A stretch of 64,000 nucleotides of DNA, taken from assembly GCF_001278075.1 (NCBI RefSeq), contig NZ_CP011340.1:6011501-6075500 (forward strand), in the 5' to 3' direction. This document shows positions 18,270 to 25,875 of this stretch, piece by piece. The notes under the pieces are model-generated. The model had not been told where the DNA came from. It did not search any database and was given only the letters and a program-made list of their open reading frames with translations. The position numbers were made by a program, and so were the translations under genes. The stretch is from Streptomyces pristinaespiralis (GTDB lineage: Bacteria > Actinomycetota > Actinomycetes > Streptomycetales > Streptomycetaceae). Each line of letters begins with the position of its first letter. The stretch's first letter is position 1.

Positions 18270-18415
18270 CCGGTCACCGGCGGGCTGCCGGTGACACGAG
18301 CCGGTCACGACCTCGTACGGGGCATTCCGACTTGCCACCACGGAGGCGGCTCACGGTTGCGGGTCAGCGCCGGATTTCCACCGGCTTCCCCCCGTACGGG
18401 TAATGATGACGACGG
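18270..18415 (-). ncRNA. Cobalamin riboswitch
   Basis: Read on the minus strand, the leader holds the conserved run GGGGAAGCCGGTGGAAATCC, then CGCTGACCCGCAACCGTGAG and AAGTCGGAATGCCCC in the order and spacing of the B12 riboswitch core (18321-18400). A perfect stem GTCACCGGC/GCCGGTGAC with a five-base loop (18273-18295) follows and may be the expression platform. It sits about 100 bases before the toroid-protein start and should lower expression of the whole ECF operon when B12 is plentiful. Confidence 0.85.
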
Positions 18416-18456
18416 CGACACTCTACCGGCCGGTCGCCCACCCGGACGTGGGGCGC

Positions 18457-18544
18457 CCGTCACACCGCCGCGTGCGTGGACCGGCTCACGGCCGCGTACG
18501 GGCCGGCCTCCGCGTCCGTCACACCGCCACGTACCGGACCGGCT
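18457..18544. repeat. Partial duplication of the MBL gene 3' end
   Basis: CCGTCACACCGCC plus GGACCGGCTC occur at 18457-18487 and again at 18516-18544, 59 bases apart, with a few changes between. The second copy is the true 3' end of the MBL gene; the first lies between it and the riboswitch. Confidence 0.55.
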
Positions 18545-19589
18545 CCCCGCCCGTCGCGGTCTCCGCGCGGCCGAGCTTCACCAGCCGCCGCAGATGGGCC
18601 TCGGCCTCGGAGACGGCGATGTTGCGGGAGCCGTACGGGATCTGCTCCCAGGGCCTGTTCCACTCCATCCGCTCGGCGACCTGCCACGGCGTGAGCGGCC
18701 GGACCAGCAGCGCCAGCAGTCCGGTGAGCCGCTGTTCGTGGTGGGCGAGCAGTTCCCGTACCCGGTCCTGGGCGCCGGTGAAGGCGTGCTGGTGGGCGGG
18801 GAGCACTTCGGCGGGGGCCAGACGGCCGACTCGCTCCAGGGAGTCGAGGTAGTCGCCGAGGGGGTCGGTGACGGTGGCGTCGTCGGGGTCCTCGTAGAGG
18901 CCGATGTGGGGGGTGATGCCGGGCAGCAGGTGGTCGCCGGAGAAGAGACGGCCGTTACCGGGGCGGCCCGCCGGGTGGGTCTCCTCGAGATGGAGGCAGA
19001 CATGGCCGGGGGTGTGGCCCGGCGTCCACACGGCCCGGAGCCTGCGACCGGCCAGGTCGAGCAGTTCGCCCGGGACGATCTCCCGGTCGGGCAGTGCGGG
19101 GCGCAGGCCGGGCAGTGCGCCCCCGCCGCCCGCGGCGCGCGCGGCTCTCAGCGGGGCGATGTGCGCCTCGGGCGCCCCGGCGCGGGTGAGTTTGCCGGTG
19201 AGGTAGTCGAGCCACAGCCCCGGTTCGGCCTCGCGGGTGCGGCGCACGACGGTGGCGTCGGCGGCGTGCATCGCGATCCACGCCCCGGACGCCTCGCGGA
19301 CGCGGCCGGACAGGCCGTGGTGGTCGGGGTGATGGTGGGTGACGACGACGCCGTGGATCTCTGCGGGCGAGGTGCCGCAGGCGGCCAGCCCCGCGGAGAG
19401 GGTGTCCCAGGCGGTCGGGTCGTCCCAGCCGGTGTCGACGAGGACCGGCCCGCGGTCGGTGTCGAGGAGGTGGACCAGGGTGTGGCCGAGCGGGTTGTCC
19501 GGGATGGGGACGCGCAGGGAGCGGACGCCGCCGCCGTGGTCGGTCACATGCCCAGCCGCTGCCTCGTCCGTCGTCGGCCCCATGCCCAT
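18519..19589 (-). CDS. MBL-fold metallo-hydrolase with C-terminal winged-helix domain
   Basis: 356 residues. The metal-binding motif is THHHPDHHG, with further ligands in TPGHTPGHVCLHLE, SGDHLLPG and PAHQHAFTG. This pattern fits the glyoxalase II/LACTB2-like branch. The last 90 residues (LTPWQVAERMEWNRPWEQI and AEAHLRRLVKLGRAE) look like the winged-helix tail of that branch. The reaction is hydrolytic, substrate unknown; thioester or lactone are possible. It diverges from the aldehyde dehydrogenase across a symmetric operator-like region and probably shares control with it. Two ATGs (19589, 19583) are both possible starts. Confidence 0.88.
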   Translation of the reverse strand: MGMGPTTDEAAAGHVTDHGGGVRSLRVPIPDNPLGHTLVHLLDTDRGPVLVDTGWDDPTAWDTLSAGLAACGTSPAEIHGVVVTHHHPDHHGLSGRVREASGAWIAMHAADATVVRRTREAEPGLWLDYLTGKLTRAGAPEAHIAPLRAARAAGGGGALPGLRPALPDREIVPGELLDLAGRRLRAVWTPGHTPGHVCLHLEETHPAGRPGNGRLFSGDHLLPGITPHIGLYEDPDDATVTDPLGDYLDSLERVGRLAPAEVLPAHQHAFTGAQDRVRELLAHHEQRLTGLLALLVRPLTPWQVAERMEWNRPWEQIPYGSRNIAVSEAEAHLRRLVKLGRAETATGGEPVRYVAV

Positions 19590-19604
19590 TGCCCCCTGTA
19601 ACTG

Positions 19605-19635
19605 GAACTGATATCAGTTCTGAAACTGTGTCAGA
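19605..19635. promoter_or_regulatory. Operator-like palindromes between MBL and aldehyde dehydrogenase genes
   Basis: GAACTGATATCAGTTC (19605-19620) is a perfect 16-base palindrome. It overlaps a second symmetric element TCTGA/TCAGA (19619-19635), and CAGTT/AACTG repeats run through both. The AAC-GTT spacing differs from the KstR consensus, so another TetR-type regulator is likely. Confidence 0.65.
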
Positions 19636-19663
19636 TAGTGCGCCCCGGCGGGAGGCAGCAGTC

Positions 19664-21124
19664 ATGACCGAGCTCGTGGAACACGGAGAACTGTTCATCG
19701 GGGGCGAGTTGACGGCCCCGCTCGGCACGGAAGTCATCGAGGTGATCTCCCCGCACAGCGAACAGGTCCTCGGCCGCGTCCCGCACGCCTCGCGCGCCGA
19801 TGTGGACCGGGCGGTGGCCGCCGCGCGCCGGGCCTTCGACGAAGGACCCTGGCCGCGGGCGACGCTCGAGGAACGGATCGAGGTCGTCGGCCGGATCAAG
19901 GACGCCATCGCCGTACGGCACGAGGAGATCGCGCGGTCCATCAGCGCGCAGAACGGCTCCCCCTACTCGTGGAGCGTCCTCGCCCAGGCGCTCGGCGCGA
20001 TGATGGTGTGGGACTCGGCGATCTCCGTCGCCCGCGACTTCACGCACGAGGAACGGCGCGACGGTGTCCTCGGCCCGATCCTGGTGCGGCGCGAGCCGGT
20101 GGGCGTCGTCGCGGCCGTCGTGCCGTGGAACGTCCCGCAGTTCACCGCTGCCGCCAAGCTCGCCCCCGCGCTGCTCGCGGGCTGCACCGTCGTCCTCAAG
20201 CCCTCGCCGGAGACACCCCTCGACTCGTACATCCTCGGCGAGATCGCGCGGGAGGCCGGGCTGCCGGAGGGAGTCCTGTCGATCCTGCCCGCGGGCCGGG
20301 AGGTCAGCGAGTACCTGGTCGGGCACAAGGGCGTCGACAAGGTCTCCTTCACCGGTTCCGTCGAGGCCGGCCGCCGGGTCATGGAGGTCGCCTCGCGCAA
20401 CCTCACCCGCGTCACCCTCGAACTCGGCGGCAAGTCGGCGGCGGTGATCCTGCCCGACGCCGACCTCGCCACCGCGGTCGCCGGGATCGTCCCGGCCGCC
20501 TGGATGAACAACGGCCAGGCCTGCGTGGCCCAGACCCGCATCCTCGCGCCGCGCAGCCGCTACGACGAGATCGCGGAGGCCTTCGCCGCCGCGGCGTCCG
20601 CGCTCGTCGTCGGCGACCCCCTCGACGCGGCCACCCAGGTCGGCCCGTTGGTCGCGGAGCGCCAGCGGCGGCGTTCGCTGGACTACATACGTATCGGGCA
20701 GGAGGAGGGCGCCAAGATCCTCTGCGGGGGCGGCCGTCCGGCCGGCCTGGAGCGCGGCTGGTACGTGGAGCCGACGCTCTTCGGAGGCGTCGACAACTCG
20801 ATGCGCATCGCCCGCGAGGAGATCTTCGGCCCGGTGATCTGCCTGCTGCCGTACGGCGACGAGGACGAGGCCGCCGCGATCGCCGACGACTCCGACTACG
20901 GCCTCAGCGGCAGTGTGTGGACGTCCGACGTCGAGCACGGCATCGACTTCGCGCGGCGGGTGCGGACCGGCACGTACAACGTCAACACCTTCAGTCTCGA
21001 CATGCTCGGTCCCTTCGGCGGCTACAAGAACAGCGGCGTGGGCCGGGAGTTCGGACCGGAGGGCTACGGCGAATTCCTCGAGCACAAGATGATCCACCTG
21101 CCCGCCGGACACGGGAGCCACTGA
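19664..21124 (+). CDS. NAD(P)-dependent aldehyde dehydrogenase
   Basis: 486 residues, full ALDH length. It oxidises an aldehyde to the acid. Catalytic Cys is in NNGQACVAQTRI, the general base Glu in ELGGKSAAVI, the cofactor lysine region in VVLKPSPETP, and the oxyanion Asn in VVPWNVPQF. Start at MTELVEHGEL (ATG 19664) has GGGAGG ten bases upstream; codons further 5' cross the operator and are not likely translated. The stop overlaps the ferredoxin start (TGATG). Neighbouring sterol-type genes suggest it may oxidise a side-chain aldehyde made by the P450, which is inference. Confidence 0.92.
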   Translation: MTELVEHGELFIGGELTAPLGTEVIEVISPHSEQVLGRVPHASRADVDRAVAAARRAFDEGPWPRATLEERIEVVGRIKDAIAVRHEEIARSISAQNGSPYSWSVLAQALGAMMVWDSAISVARDFTHEERRDGVLGPILVRREPVGVVAAVVPWNVPQFTAAAKLAPALLAGCTVVLKPSPETPLDSYILGEIAREAGLPEGVLSILPAGREVSEYLVGHKGVDKVSFTGSVEAGRRVMEVASRNLTRVTLELGGKSAAVILPDADLATAVAGIVPAAWMNNGQACVAQTRILAPRSRYDEIAEAFAAAASALVVGDPLDAATQVGPLVAERQRRRSLDYIRIGQEEGAKILCGGGRPAGLERGWYVEPTLFGGVDNSMRIAREEIFGPVICLLPYGDEDEAAAIADDSDYGLSGSVWTSDVEHGIDFARRVRTGTYNVNTFSLDMLGPFGGYKNSGVGREFGPEGYGEFLEHKMIHLPAGHGSH

Positions 21125-21357
21125 TGGGGGACCGCTGGCGCGTCGAGGTGGACCGCACCCTGTGCATCGGCTCCGGCATGTGCGTCGGCCACGCCCCGGA
21201 CAGCTTCGACCTCGACGCGGCGCGCCAGTCGCATGCGCGGGCCACCACGGCCGACGCCGACGAGAAGCTCCTCGCGGCGGCCGAGAACTGCCCGGTGGAG
21301 GCCATCACGCTCACCGCGGCGGACAGCGGCGAGCCCGTCTTCCCGCCGGAGGAGTAG
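21124..21357 (+). CDS. [3Fe-4S]-type ferredoxin, P450 partner type
   Basis: 77 residues, acidic. Cys ligands are in LCIGSGMCVGHAP and ENCPVEAI, so only three cysteines of a single cluster are present, as in the small ferredoxins that pass electrons to actinobacterial P450s. It has no P450 directly beside it; the nearest is the CYP125-like enzyme 11 kb away. Translation is coupled to the aldehyde dehydrogenase by a one-base overlap. Residue pattern and length agree with the family. Confidence 0.9.
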   Translation: MGDRWRVEVDRTLCIGSGMCVGHAPDSFDLDAARQSHARATTADADEKLLAAAENCPVEAITLTAADSGEPVFPPEE

Positions 21358-21890
21358 CCAAGGAGCGTTGCACCGGGAGTCGGGTGTCCCGGAGCGCCCG
21401 GCCGAAGGCGCGGGCTCGTCCCGCCGCCGGGATGGGCGAGGTCCGTCTTGCGGCCGTACGCACCAGATCGTGACCCGGCGACGATCCGCGTGGGAGTGAT
21501 CCGCCTCTTCCTCTGCGCCCGACCGGATGTCCCCGGGCGTGTCCGACCGGCGGTCGGCCGCCTGCGCACGCTGGGCGCATCCCCTGTGGCCGGTGTGCAC
21601 GCTCGTCGTCGCGCTGGTGTGGCCCGTCGCGGCGGCGCCGGAGGCGGCACGCACCCCATCGCAGCCGTGCGGCACCGACTGATGGGAGCCGCTCTCGCCG
21701 GTGCGCGGCTGCTGTCGCTGTGCCTGGCGGCCGCACCGACTCGCCGAACAGGCGGCCGGGCCCGCCAGGCACGCCCTCCCCTCGGCAGCCGGACGCTTCG
21801 GGCGAGTCGCCTCGGTGTGCGCTCGCCTCGCTCCTGCCGGCGGTGGGCATGTTCGCCTTCTGGCAGGCCCAACAAGGTCATCGGCGAGAG
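21358..21890. other. Intergenic stretch without a supportable gene
   Basis: Open frames occur on both strands but none has a family match, a convincing ribosome-binding site or steady codon bias. The stretch lies between the ferredoxin stop and a strong hairpin at 21891. It could be the remains of a lost gene. Confidence 0.5.
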
Positions 21891-21922
21891 TCGTCCCCCG
21901 CCCTGACATGGGCGGGGGACGA
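21891..21922. terminator. Strong bidirectional hairpin
   Basis: TCGTCCCCCGCCC and GGGCGGGGGACGA form a perfect 13-base stem with a six-base loop. It lies 32 bases beyond the stop of the lipoprotein gene on the minus strand, and downstream of the ferredoxin gene on the plus strand. Confidence 0.72.
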
Positions 21923-21953
21923 TTGCCGTCGGGCTGTACGGAGATGCGCGCCG

Positions 21954-22460
21954 CTACGTGCCGGTCTCGCTGATTCGCCAGGCGACCATCCCGGAGGATC
22001 CCGGTTCGCCGTCGACATCCACCCTCAGCCTGCTCGGCGCTTCGGTGATGCGCTGATGGACCGCGGTGCCGTCACAGTCGAAGCTCCGGACAACCGGTTC
22101 GCCTTCGACATGAACCGACAGCTTGGCCTTACCCTGCCCCGCGCAGGCCACTCCCAGCTGATACGACTTCCCGCGCGTCAGCGGCGAGTCCGTATGAATT
22201 CCGTCAGCGAGGGATTCCAGACCCGATTCGACGAACTCCGGATCGTCGATTGTCACGGTGTCCAGCGCGGCCTCCGCCTGCTCTCCAAGCCTCTTGTCGT
22301 TCGTGCCGGTCGGCTGCGAGGCCGCTGTCGTCGGGGTGGCCTGTTTCGTCGGTGCGTCCGTGCTTCCGGAATTCTCTGTACACCCGGTGACCATGACGGC
22401 CGACAGTAGACCGACGCACAGCACCGCACGGGTCACGCCCAAGCGCGTTCGAGTAGTCAT
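21954..22460 (-). CDS. Lipoprotein of unknown function
   Basis: 168 residues. Lipoprotein signal with lipobox VTGC (Cys27), then a Ser/Thr-rich linker (about 28-55) and a beta-rich domain with two cysteines (VACAG and SFDCDG) that could bond. I do not recognise the family. Its ATG overlaps the stop of the secreted-protein gene at 22457 (ATGA), so they are one operon and may act together at the cell surface. Base composition is slightly lower in GC than in the neighbours. Confidence 0.72.
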   Translation of the reverse strand: MTTRTRLGVTRAVLCVGLLSAVMVTGCTENSGSTDAPTKQATPTTAASQPTGTNDKRLGEQAEAALDTVTIDDPEFVESGLESLADGIHTDSPLTRGKSYQLGVACAGQGKAKLSVHVEGEPVVRSFDCDGTAVHQRITEAPSRLRVDVDGEPGSSGMVAWRISETGT

Positions 22461-22981
22461 GAACTCGTTTCCCAGTAACGCCAGCCGGTCTCGTCAGTAG
22501 GCAATTTCGCACTGCCGGACTTCAGCTTCGTCTTGCCACAACGTTCGGCACTGGTGGCGTACTTGGCCCAATTGACCTGGTACCCCCAAGAGCCGTACTG
22601 AAGATGCCCGTACTTGCCGCGGGCGATGTCCCTGCGGTACTCGTGCCCTACGCTCACACTGATCTCTGCGCCGATCTTTGCGTCGACCTTCACCTTGGCC
22701 TTCGCGATGACGGCACCTGCCTCGGCCTCGACGCCCCCACTGACCTCGGCAGATATCTTGCCCGCCTTCTCCACCTTCACGACCATCGTTCCGCCGGGGC
22801 CGTCCTTGAACTTGGTGCCGTTCCACAAAGAGGGCACGTGGTATGCCTTCTTGCTGGTGATTTCGTACCACTGCTTGTACGGATTGTCGCACCGCGTAAC
22901 GGTGAAGTCGCTGCCCTCGGTCTCCGGCAATTCTGCCAGTGTGTCCTCCAGGGCGATCGCCTCCGCGGCGGGAATACTCAC
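22457..22981 (-). CDS. Secreted protein of unknown function, main part (apparently frameshifted from its signal peptide)
   Basis: 174 residues if GTG at 22981 is used, but the true N-terminus is probably the signal peptide in the next frame (22978-23088). The body has FTVTRCDNPYKQWYEITSKK, then an alternating stretch AEVSGGVEAEAGAVIAKAKV continuing to about residue 112, and GHEYRRDIARGKYGHLQYG. The alternation of small/hydrophobic and polar residues resembles amphipathic beta-hairpins of pore-forming proteins, though no family match is claimed. One added base near the junction would join signal peptide and body as LSP-V-SIPAAEAIAL. It is coupled to the lipoprotein gene downstream. Confidence 0.62.
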   Translation of the reverse strand: MSIPAAEAIALEDTLAELPETEGSDFTVTRCDNPYKQWYEITSKKAYHVPSLWNGTKFKDGPGGTMVVKVEKAGKISAEVSGGVEAEAGAVIAKAKVKVDAKIGAEISVSVGHEYRRDIARGKYGHLQYGSWGYQVNWAKYATSAERCGKTKLKSGSAKLPTDETGWRYWETSS

Positions 22982-23088
22982 GGGCTGAGGTCTGTGCCGT
23001 CGTCCGCGATCGCCGGCGTGGCCAGGGCAGTGATGACAGCCAGTGTGGCCGCTGGGATGAGAGCACGTCTCACCGATGCGTTACACAT
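22978..23088 (-). CDS. Signal-peptide ORF cut off by a frameshift
   Basis: 36 residues: a clear Sec signal (RRALIPAATLAVITALATPAIA) then DDGTDLSP and stop. GGGGGA lies six bases before the ATG. The stop overlaps the GTG of the next frame (GTGA). A secreted peptide of ten residues is unlikely; the simplest reading is the 5' part of the gene continuing at 22981, separated by a one-base loss, real or a sequencing error. Translational coupling of two proteins is the alternative. Confidence 0.55.
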   Translation of the reverse strand: MCNASVRRALIPAATLAVITALATPAIADDGTDLSP

Positions 23089-23529
23089 GTGAATTCCCCC
23101 TGATTCAACGCCTGTTAAGGCGGGTCGGAAGGAACCGTACGGGGCTCGTGCGTCTCCGAGCAGGAACTTGAGCAAGATGTGAGGTAGATCGTCTGTTCAT
23201 CGTTGAAGCAATTTCGCTGCCGAGCCTGTGCGGGTGCCGCTCCACCGCTGCAGAGTGCCGCCGACTCGGCAATTCGGGCGGGGAAGGCGAAGTGGAACAG
23301 CGCCACGACACGCGGCCTTGCTGTAGGTGGCCAAATGGCGCATGTGCGGTGCCGGGTGGGAGAAGCGGGTGGGTGGTCATGACGCTGCGTCATGGCCATG
23401 TTGAGCCTCACGTTGCCGCGCAAAGCGCGTCTGTGTTCCATCGGCTTGTCGACGGAGGCTTGGAAGCCGGGCCGGAAGGGCCCCTGGGGAGTGACCTGTG
23501 CGTTCTTCCGCAGGGTCGTCCCACAGCCA
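23089..23529. other. Intergenic stretch without a supportable gene
   Basis: About 440 bases between the secreted-protein operon start and the terminator of the TetR gene. Short frames on both strands lack family features. It presumably carries the promoter of the minus-strand secreted-protein operon. Confidence 0.45.
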
Positions 23530-23558
23530 GGTCCCGTCGCTCCTCGGGCGACGGGACC
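23530..23558 (-). terminator. Terminator hairpin downstream of the KstR-like gene
   Basis: GGTCCCGTCGC and GCGACGGGACC form a perfect 11-base stem with a seven-base loop, about 50 bases past the stop of the minus-strand TetR gene. Confidence 0.7.
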
Positions 23559-23610
23559 GGGTCCCTCTCCCTTTGCCTGTCAACAGGCCCTCGCGCTCCG
23601 ACGCGACCCT

Positions 23611-24288
23611 TCACGACCGGCCGTGGGCCGTGTCTCGACGCGCGTCGCCCGACGTCCTGCCCCGCCCCGTCGGCGCCGCGTCGGGCGACGTCAGGTCGAT
23701 CAGCCGGCAGACCGTCTCGATGTCGATCTTCACCTGGGCGATCGAGGCGCGCCCCGACAGCCAGGTGATCAGCGCCGAGTGCCAGGTGTGCTCGATGACG
23801 CGGACGGCGGAGAGCTGCTCCGGCGTCGGGTGCTCGATCCCCATGGCGTCCAGGATGATCGCCGTCGTCTGCCGCGAGACGGTGTCGACCTCGGGGCTCA
23901 CACTGCGGTCCGCGAAGGTCAGCGCCCGCACCATCGCGTCCGCGAGGTGCGGCTCGCGCTGGAGCGCCCGGAAGGCCCGCATCAGCGTCTCCGCGGCCCG
24001 CTCGGAAGGGCTCTCCCCGCCCGGCGGGCGCTTGCGCAGCGTCGTGTGCATCTGCTGGAGCTGGTCCTGCATGGTCGCGACCAGCAGATGGATCTTGGAG
24101 GGGAAGTAGCGGTACAGCGTGCCGAGCGCGACGCTCGACGATTCGGCGACCTCCCGCATCTGCACCGCGTCGAAGCCGCCACGGCTCGCGAGCCTCGCGC
24201 TCGCGTGCAGGATGCGGCGGCGGCGCGCCTCCTGTCGTTCCGTGAGGGGCGGCGTCGCGGGCATCGTCGGCCTTCCTTGCGCTGTCAT
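23611..24288 (-). CDS. kstR: KstR-like TetR family transcriptional regulator
   Basis: 225 residues. The N-terminal TetR DNA-binding domain has ERQEARRRRILHASARLA, GGFDAVQMREVAESS and VALGTLYRYFPSK, very close in wording to KstR, the repressor of cholesterol catabolism in mycobacteria. The ligand domain includes MVRALTFADRSVSPEVD and ALITWLSGRASIAQV, again KstR-like. The last 25 residues are a disordered tail. A perfect TnnAACnnGTTnnA site lies 111 bases upstream in the shared promoter region, as expected for autoregulation. In mycobacteria the inducer is a 3-oxo-cholestenoyl-CoA thioester; whether the same holds here is unknown. Confidence 0.8.
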   Translation of the reverse strand: MTAQGRPTMPATPPLTERQEARRRRILHASARLASRGGFDAVQMREVAESSSVALGTLYRYFPSKIHLLVATMQDQLQQMHTTLRKRPPGGESPSERAAETLMRAFRALQREPHLADAMVRALTFADRSVSPEVDTVSRQTTAIILDAMGIEHPTPEQLSAVRVIEHTWHSALITWLSGRASIAQVKIDIETVCRLIDLTSPDAAPTGRGRTSGDARRDTAHGRS

Positions 24289-24398
24289 CGGTCCCCGTGT
24301 CCGTCCCTCGCCCGCCCGCCGTGGCGGGAATCACCTGATCCGCCGGTCACAGTCGCGCTACCGCCCGGTAGATTCGAAGTCCCTTGAACCATCAACTC

Positions 24399-24412
24399 TG
24401 AAACTTGTTCTA
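24399..24412. promoter_or_regulatory. Perfect KstR-type operator
   Basis: TGAAACTTGTTCTA fits TnnAACnnGTTnnA at every fixed base. It lies between the KstR-like gene (start 24288) and the divergent glycosyltransferase (start 24466) and could repress both. Confidence 0.75.
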
Positions 24413-24465
24413 GATTAGCGCGACCGATTAGGCTCCGCCGAAACGCAGTGAGAAGGGGGCCCCGG

Positions 24466-25791
24466 GTGACCGCAGAGGCCATAGAGGCCGGCCCCCGAGC
24501 GGGCACGTCAGGCACGTCCGGCAGCGGTGATGCCCCGCTGCGCATCGCCTTCCTGACGTACAAGGGGAACCCGTTCTGCGGCGGCCAGGGCGTCTACGTA
24601 CGCCACCTGTCGCGTGAACTCGCCCGGCTGGGCCACCGCGTCGAGGTGATCGGCGCCCAGCCCTACCCGGTCCTCGACGAGGGCGTGCCGCTCACCGAGC
24701 TGCCCAGCCTCGACCTGTACCGGAGCCCCGACCCGTTCCGCACGCCCGGCCGCGGCGAGTACCGGGACTGGATCGACGCACTCGAGGTCGCCACCATGTG
24801 GACCGGCGGCTTCCCCGAGCCGCTGACGTTCTCCCTCCGCGCCCGCCGCCACCTGCTGGCCCGGCGCGGCGAGTTCGACGTCGTCCACGACAACCAGACG
24901 CTCGGCTACGGCCTCCTCGGCGACATCGGCGCACCGCTGGTCACCACGATCCACCACCCGATCACCGTGGACCGGCAGCTTGACCTCGACGCCGCGGAGA
25001 CCTGGCAGCGCCGCGCGTCCGTGCGCCGCTGGTACGGCTTCACCCGCATGCAGAAGCGCGTCGCCCGCCGGCTGCCCTCCGTGCTCACCGTCTCCGGCTC
25101 CTCGCAGCAGGAGATCGTCGACCACCTCGGCGTCCGGCGCGAGCGCGTCCATGTCGTCCACATCGGCGCCGACACCGACCTCTTCTCGCCGGACCCCTCC
25201 GTCGCCGAGGTCCCCGGGCGGATCGTCACCACCTCCAGCGCCGACGTCCCCCTCAAGGGACTCGTCCACCTCGTCGAGGCGCTCGCCAAACTGCGCACCG
25301 AGAACCCGGAGGCCCACCTCGTCGTCGTCGGCAAGCGCGCCGAGGACGGCCCGGTGGCGCAGCTCATCGAGCGCTACGGCCTCGACGACGCCGTCCGGTT
25401 CGTCAAGGGCATCACCGACGCCGAACTGGTCGACCTGGTGCGCAGCGCCCAGATCGCCTGTGTGCCGTCCCTGTACGAGGGCTTCTCGCTGCCCGCCGCG
25501 GAGGCCATGGCCACCGGCACGCCGCTCGTCGCCACCACGGGCGGTGCGATCCCCGAGGTCGCCGGCCCCGACGGCGAGACCTGCCTGGCCGTGCCGCCCG
25601 GCGACGCCGAGGCCCTCGCCGCCGCACTGCGCCGCCTCCTCGGCGATCCGGACCTGCGGGCCCGGCTCGGTGACGCCGGCCGGGCCAGGGTGCTGGCCCG
25701 CTTCACCTGGAAGCAGGCCGCGATCGGCACCGCGGAACGCTACCGCGAGGCGATCGCCGCATCATCGGCCGCCTCCGTGCGCACCCACTGA
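24466..25791 (+). CDS. GT4 family glycosyltransferase
   Basis: 441 residues with a GT-B fold. The N-terminal domain has FLTYKGNPFCGGQGVYVRHL (nucleotide-sugar side Gly-rich loop); the C-terminal domain has HIGADTDLFSP, FVKGITDAELVDLV and SLYEGFSLPAAEAMATGTPL, the E-x7-E donor site of retaining GT4 enzymes. It should transfer a sugar from an NDP-sugar to an unknown acceptor. GTG at 24466 is chosen because AGAAGGGGG sits six bases before it; a GTG six codons upstream is weaker. It leads a three-gene operon with a methyltransferase and a toroid protein and lies behind the KstR-type site. Confidence 0.9.
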   Translation: MTAEAIEAGPRAGTSGTSGSGDAPLRIAFLTYKGNPFCGGQGVYVRHLSRELARLGHRVEVIGAQPYPVLDEGVPLTELPSLDLYRSPDPFRTPGRGEYRDWIDALEVATMWTGGFPEPLTFSLRARRHLLARRGEFDVVHDNQTLGYGLLGDIGAPLVTTIHHPITVDRQLDLDAAETWQRRASVRRWYGFTRMQKRVARRLPSVLTVSGSSQQEIVDHLGVRRERVHVVHIGADTDLFSPDPSVAEVPGRIVTTSSADVPLKGLVHLVEALAKLRTENPEAHLVVVGKRAEDGPVAQLIERYGLDDAVRFVKGITDAELVDLVRSAQIACVPSLYEGFSLPAAEAMATGTPLVATTGGAIPEVAGPDGETCLAVPPGDAEALAAALRRLLGDPDLRARLGDAGRARVLARFTWKQAAIGTAERYREAIAASSAASVRTH

Positions 25792-25875
25792 TGTGCGCAC
25801 CCCCTGACGTACGCACCCACTGACCCAGCTCCACCAGGAAGACCCGAGCTCCGCCCCCAGGAAGGCAGACCCCCC

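Noticed and set aside
19605..19635. KstR operator before the aldehyde dehydrogenase
   Set aside because: AAC and GTT half-sites are eight bases apart instead of two, so it does not fit TnnAACnnGTTnnA; listed as a separate operator.
21448..22409. Plus-strand frames between ferredoxin and lipoprotein genes
   Set aside because: No domain, no ribosome-binding site, and they cross a perfect 13-base stem and the opposite lipoprotein gene.
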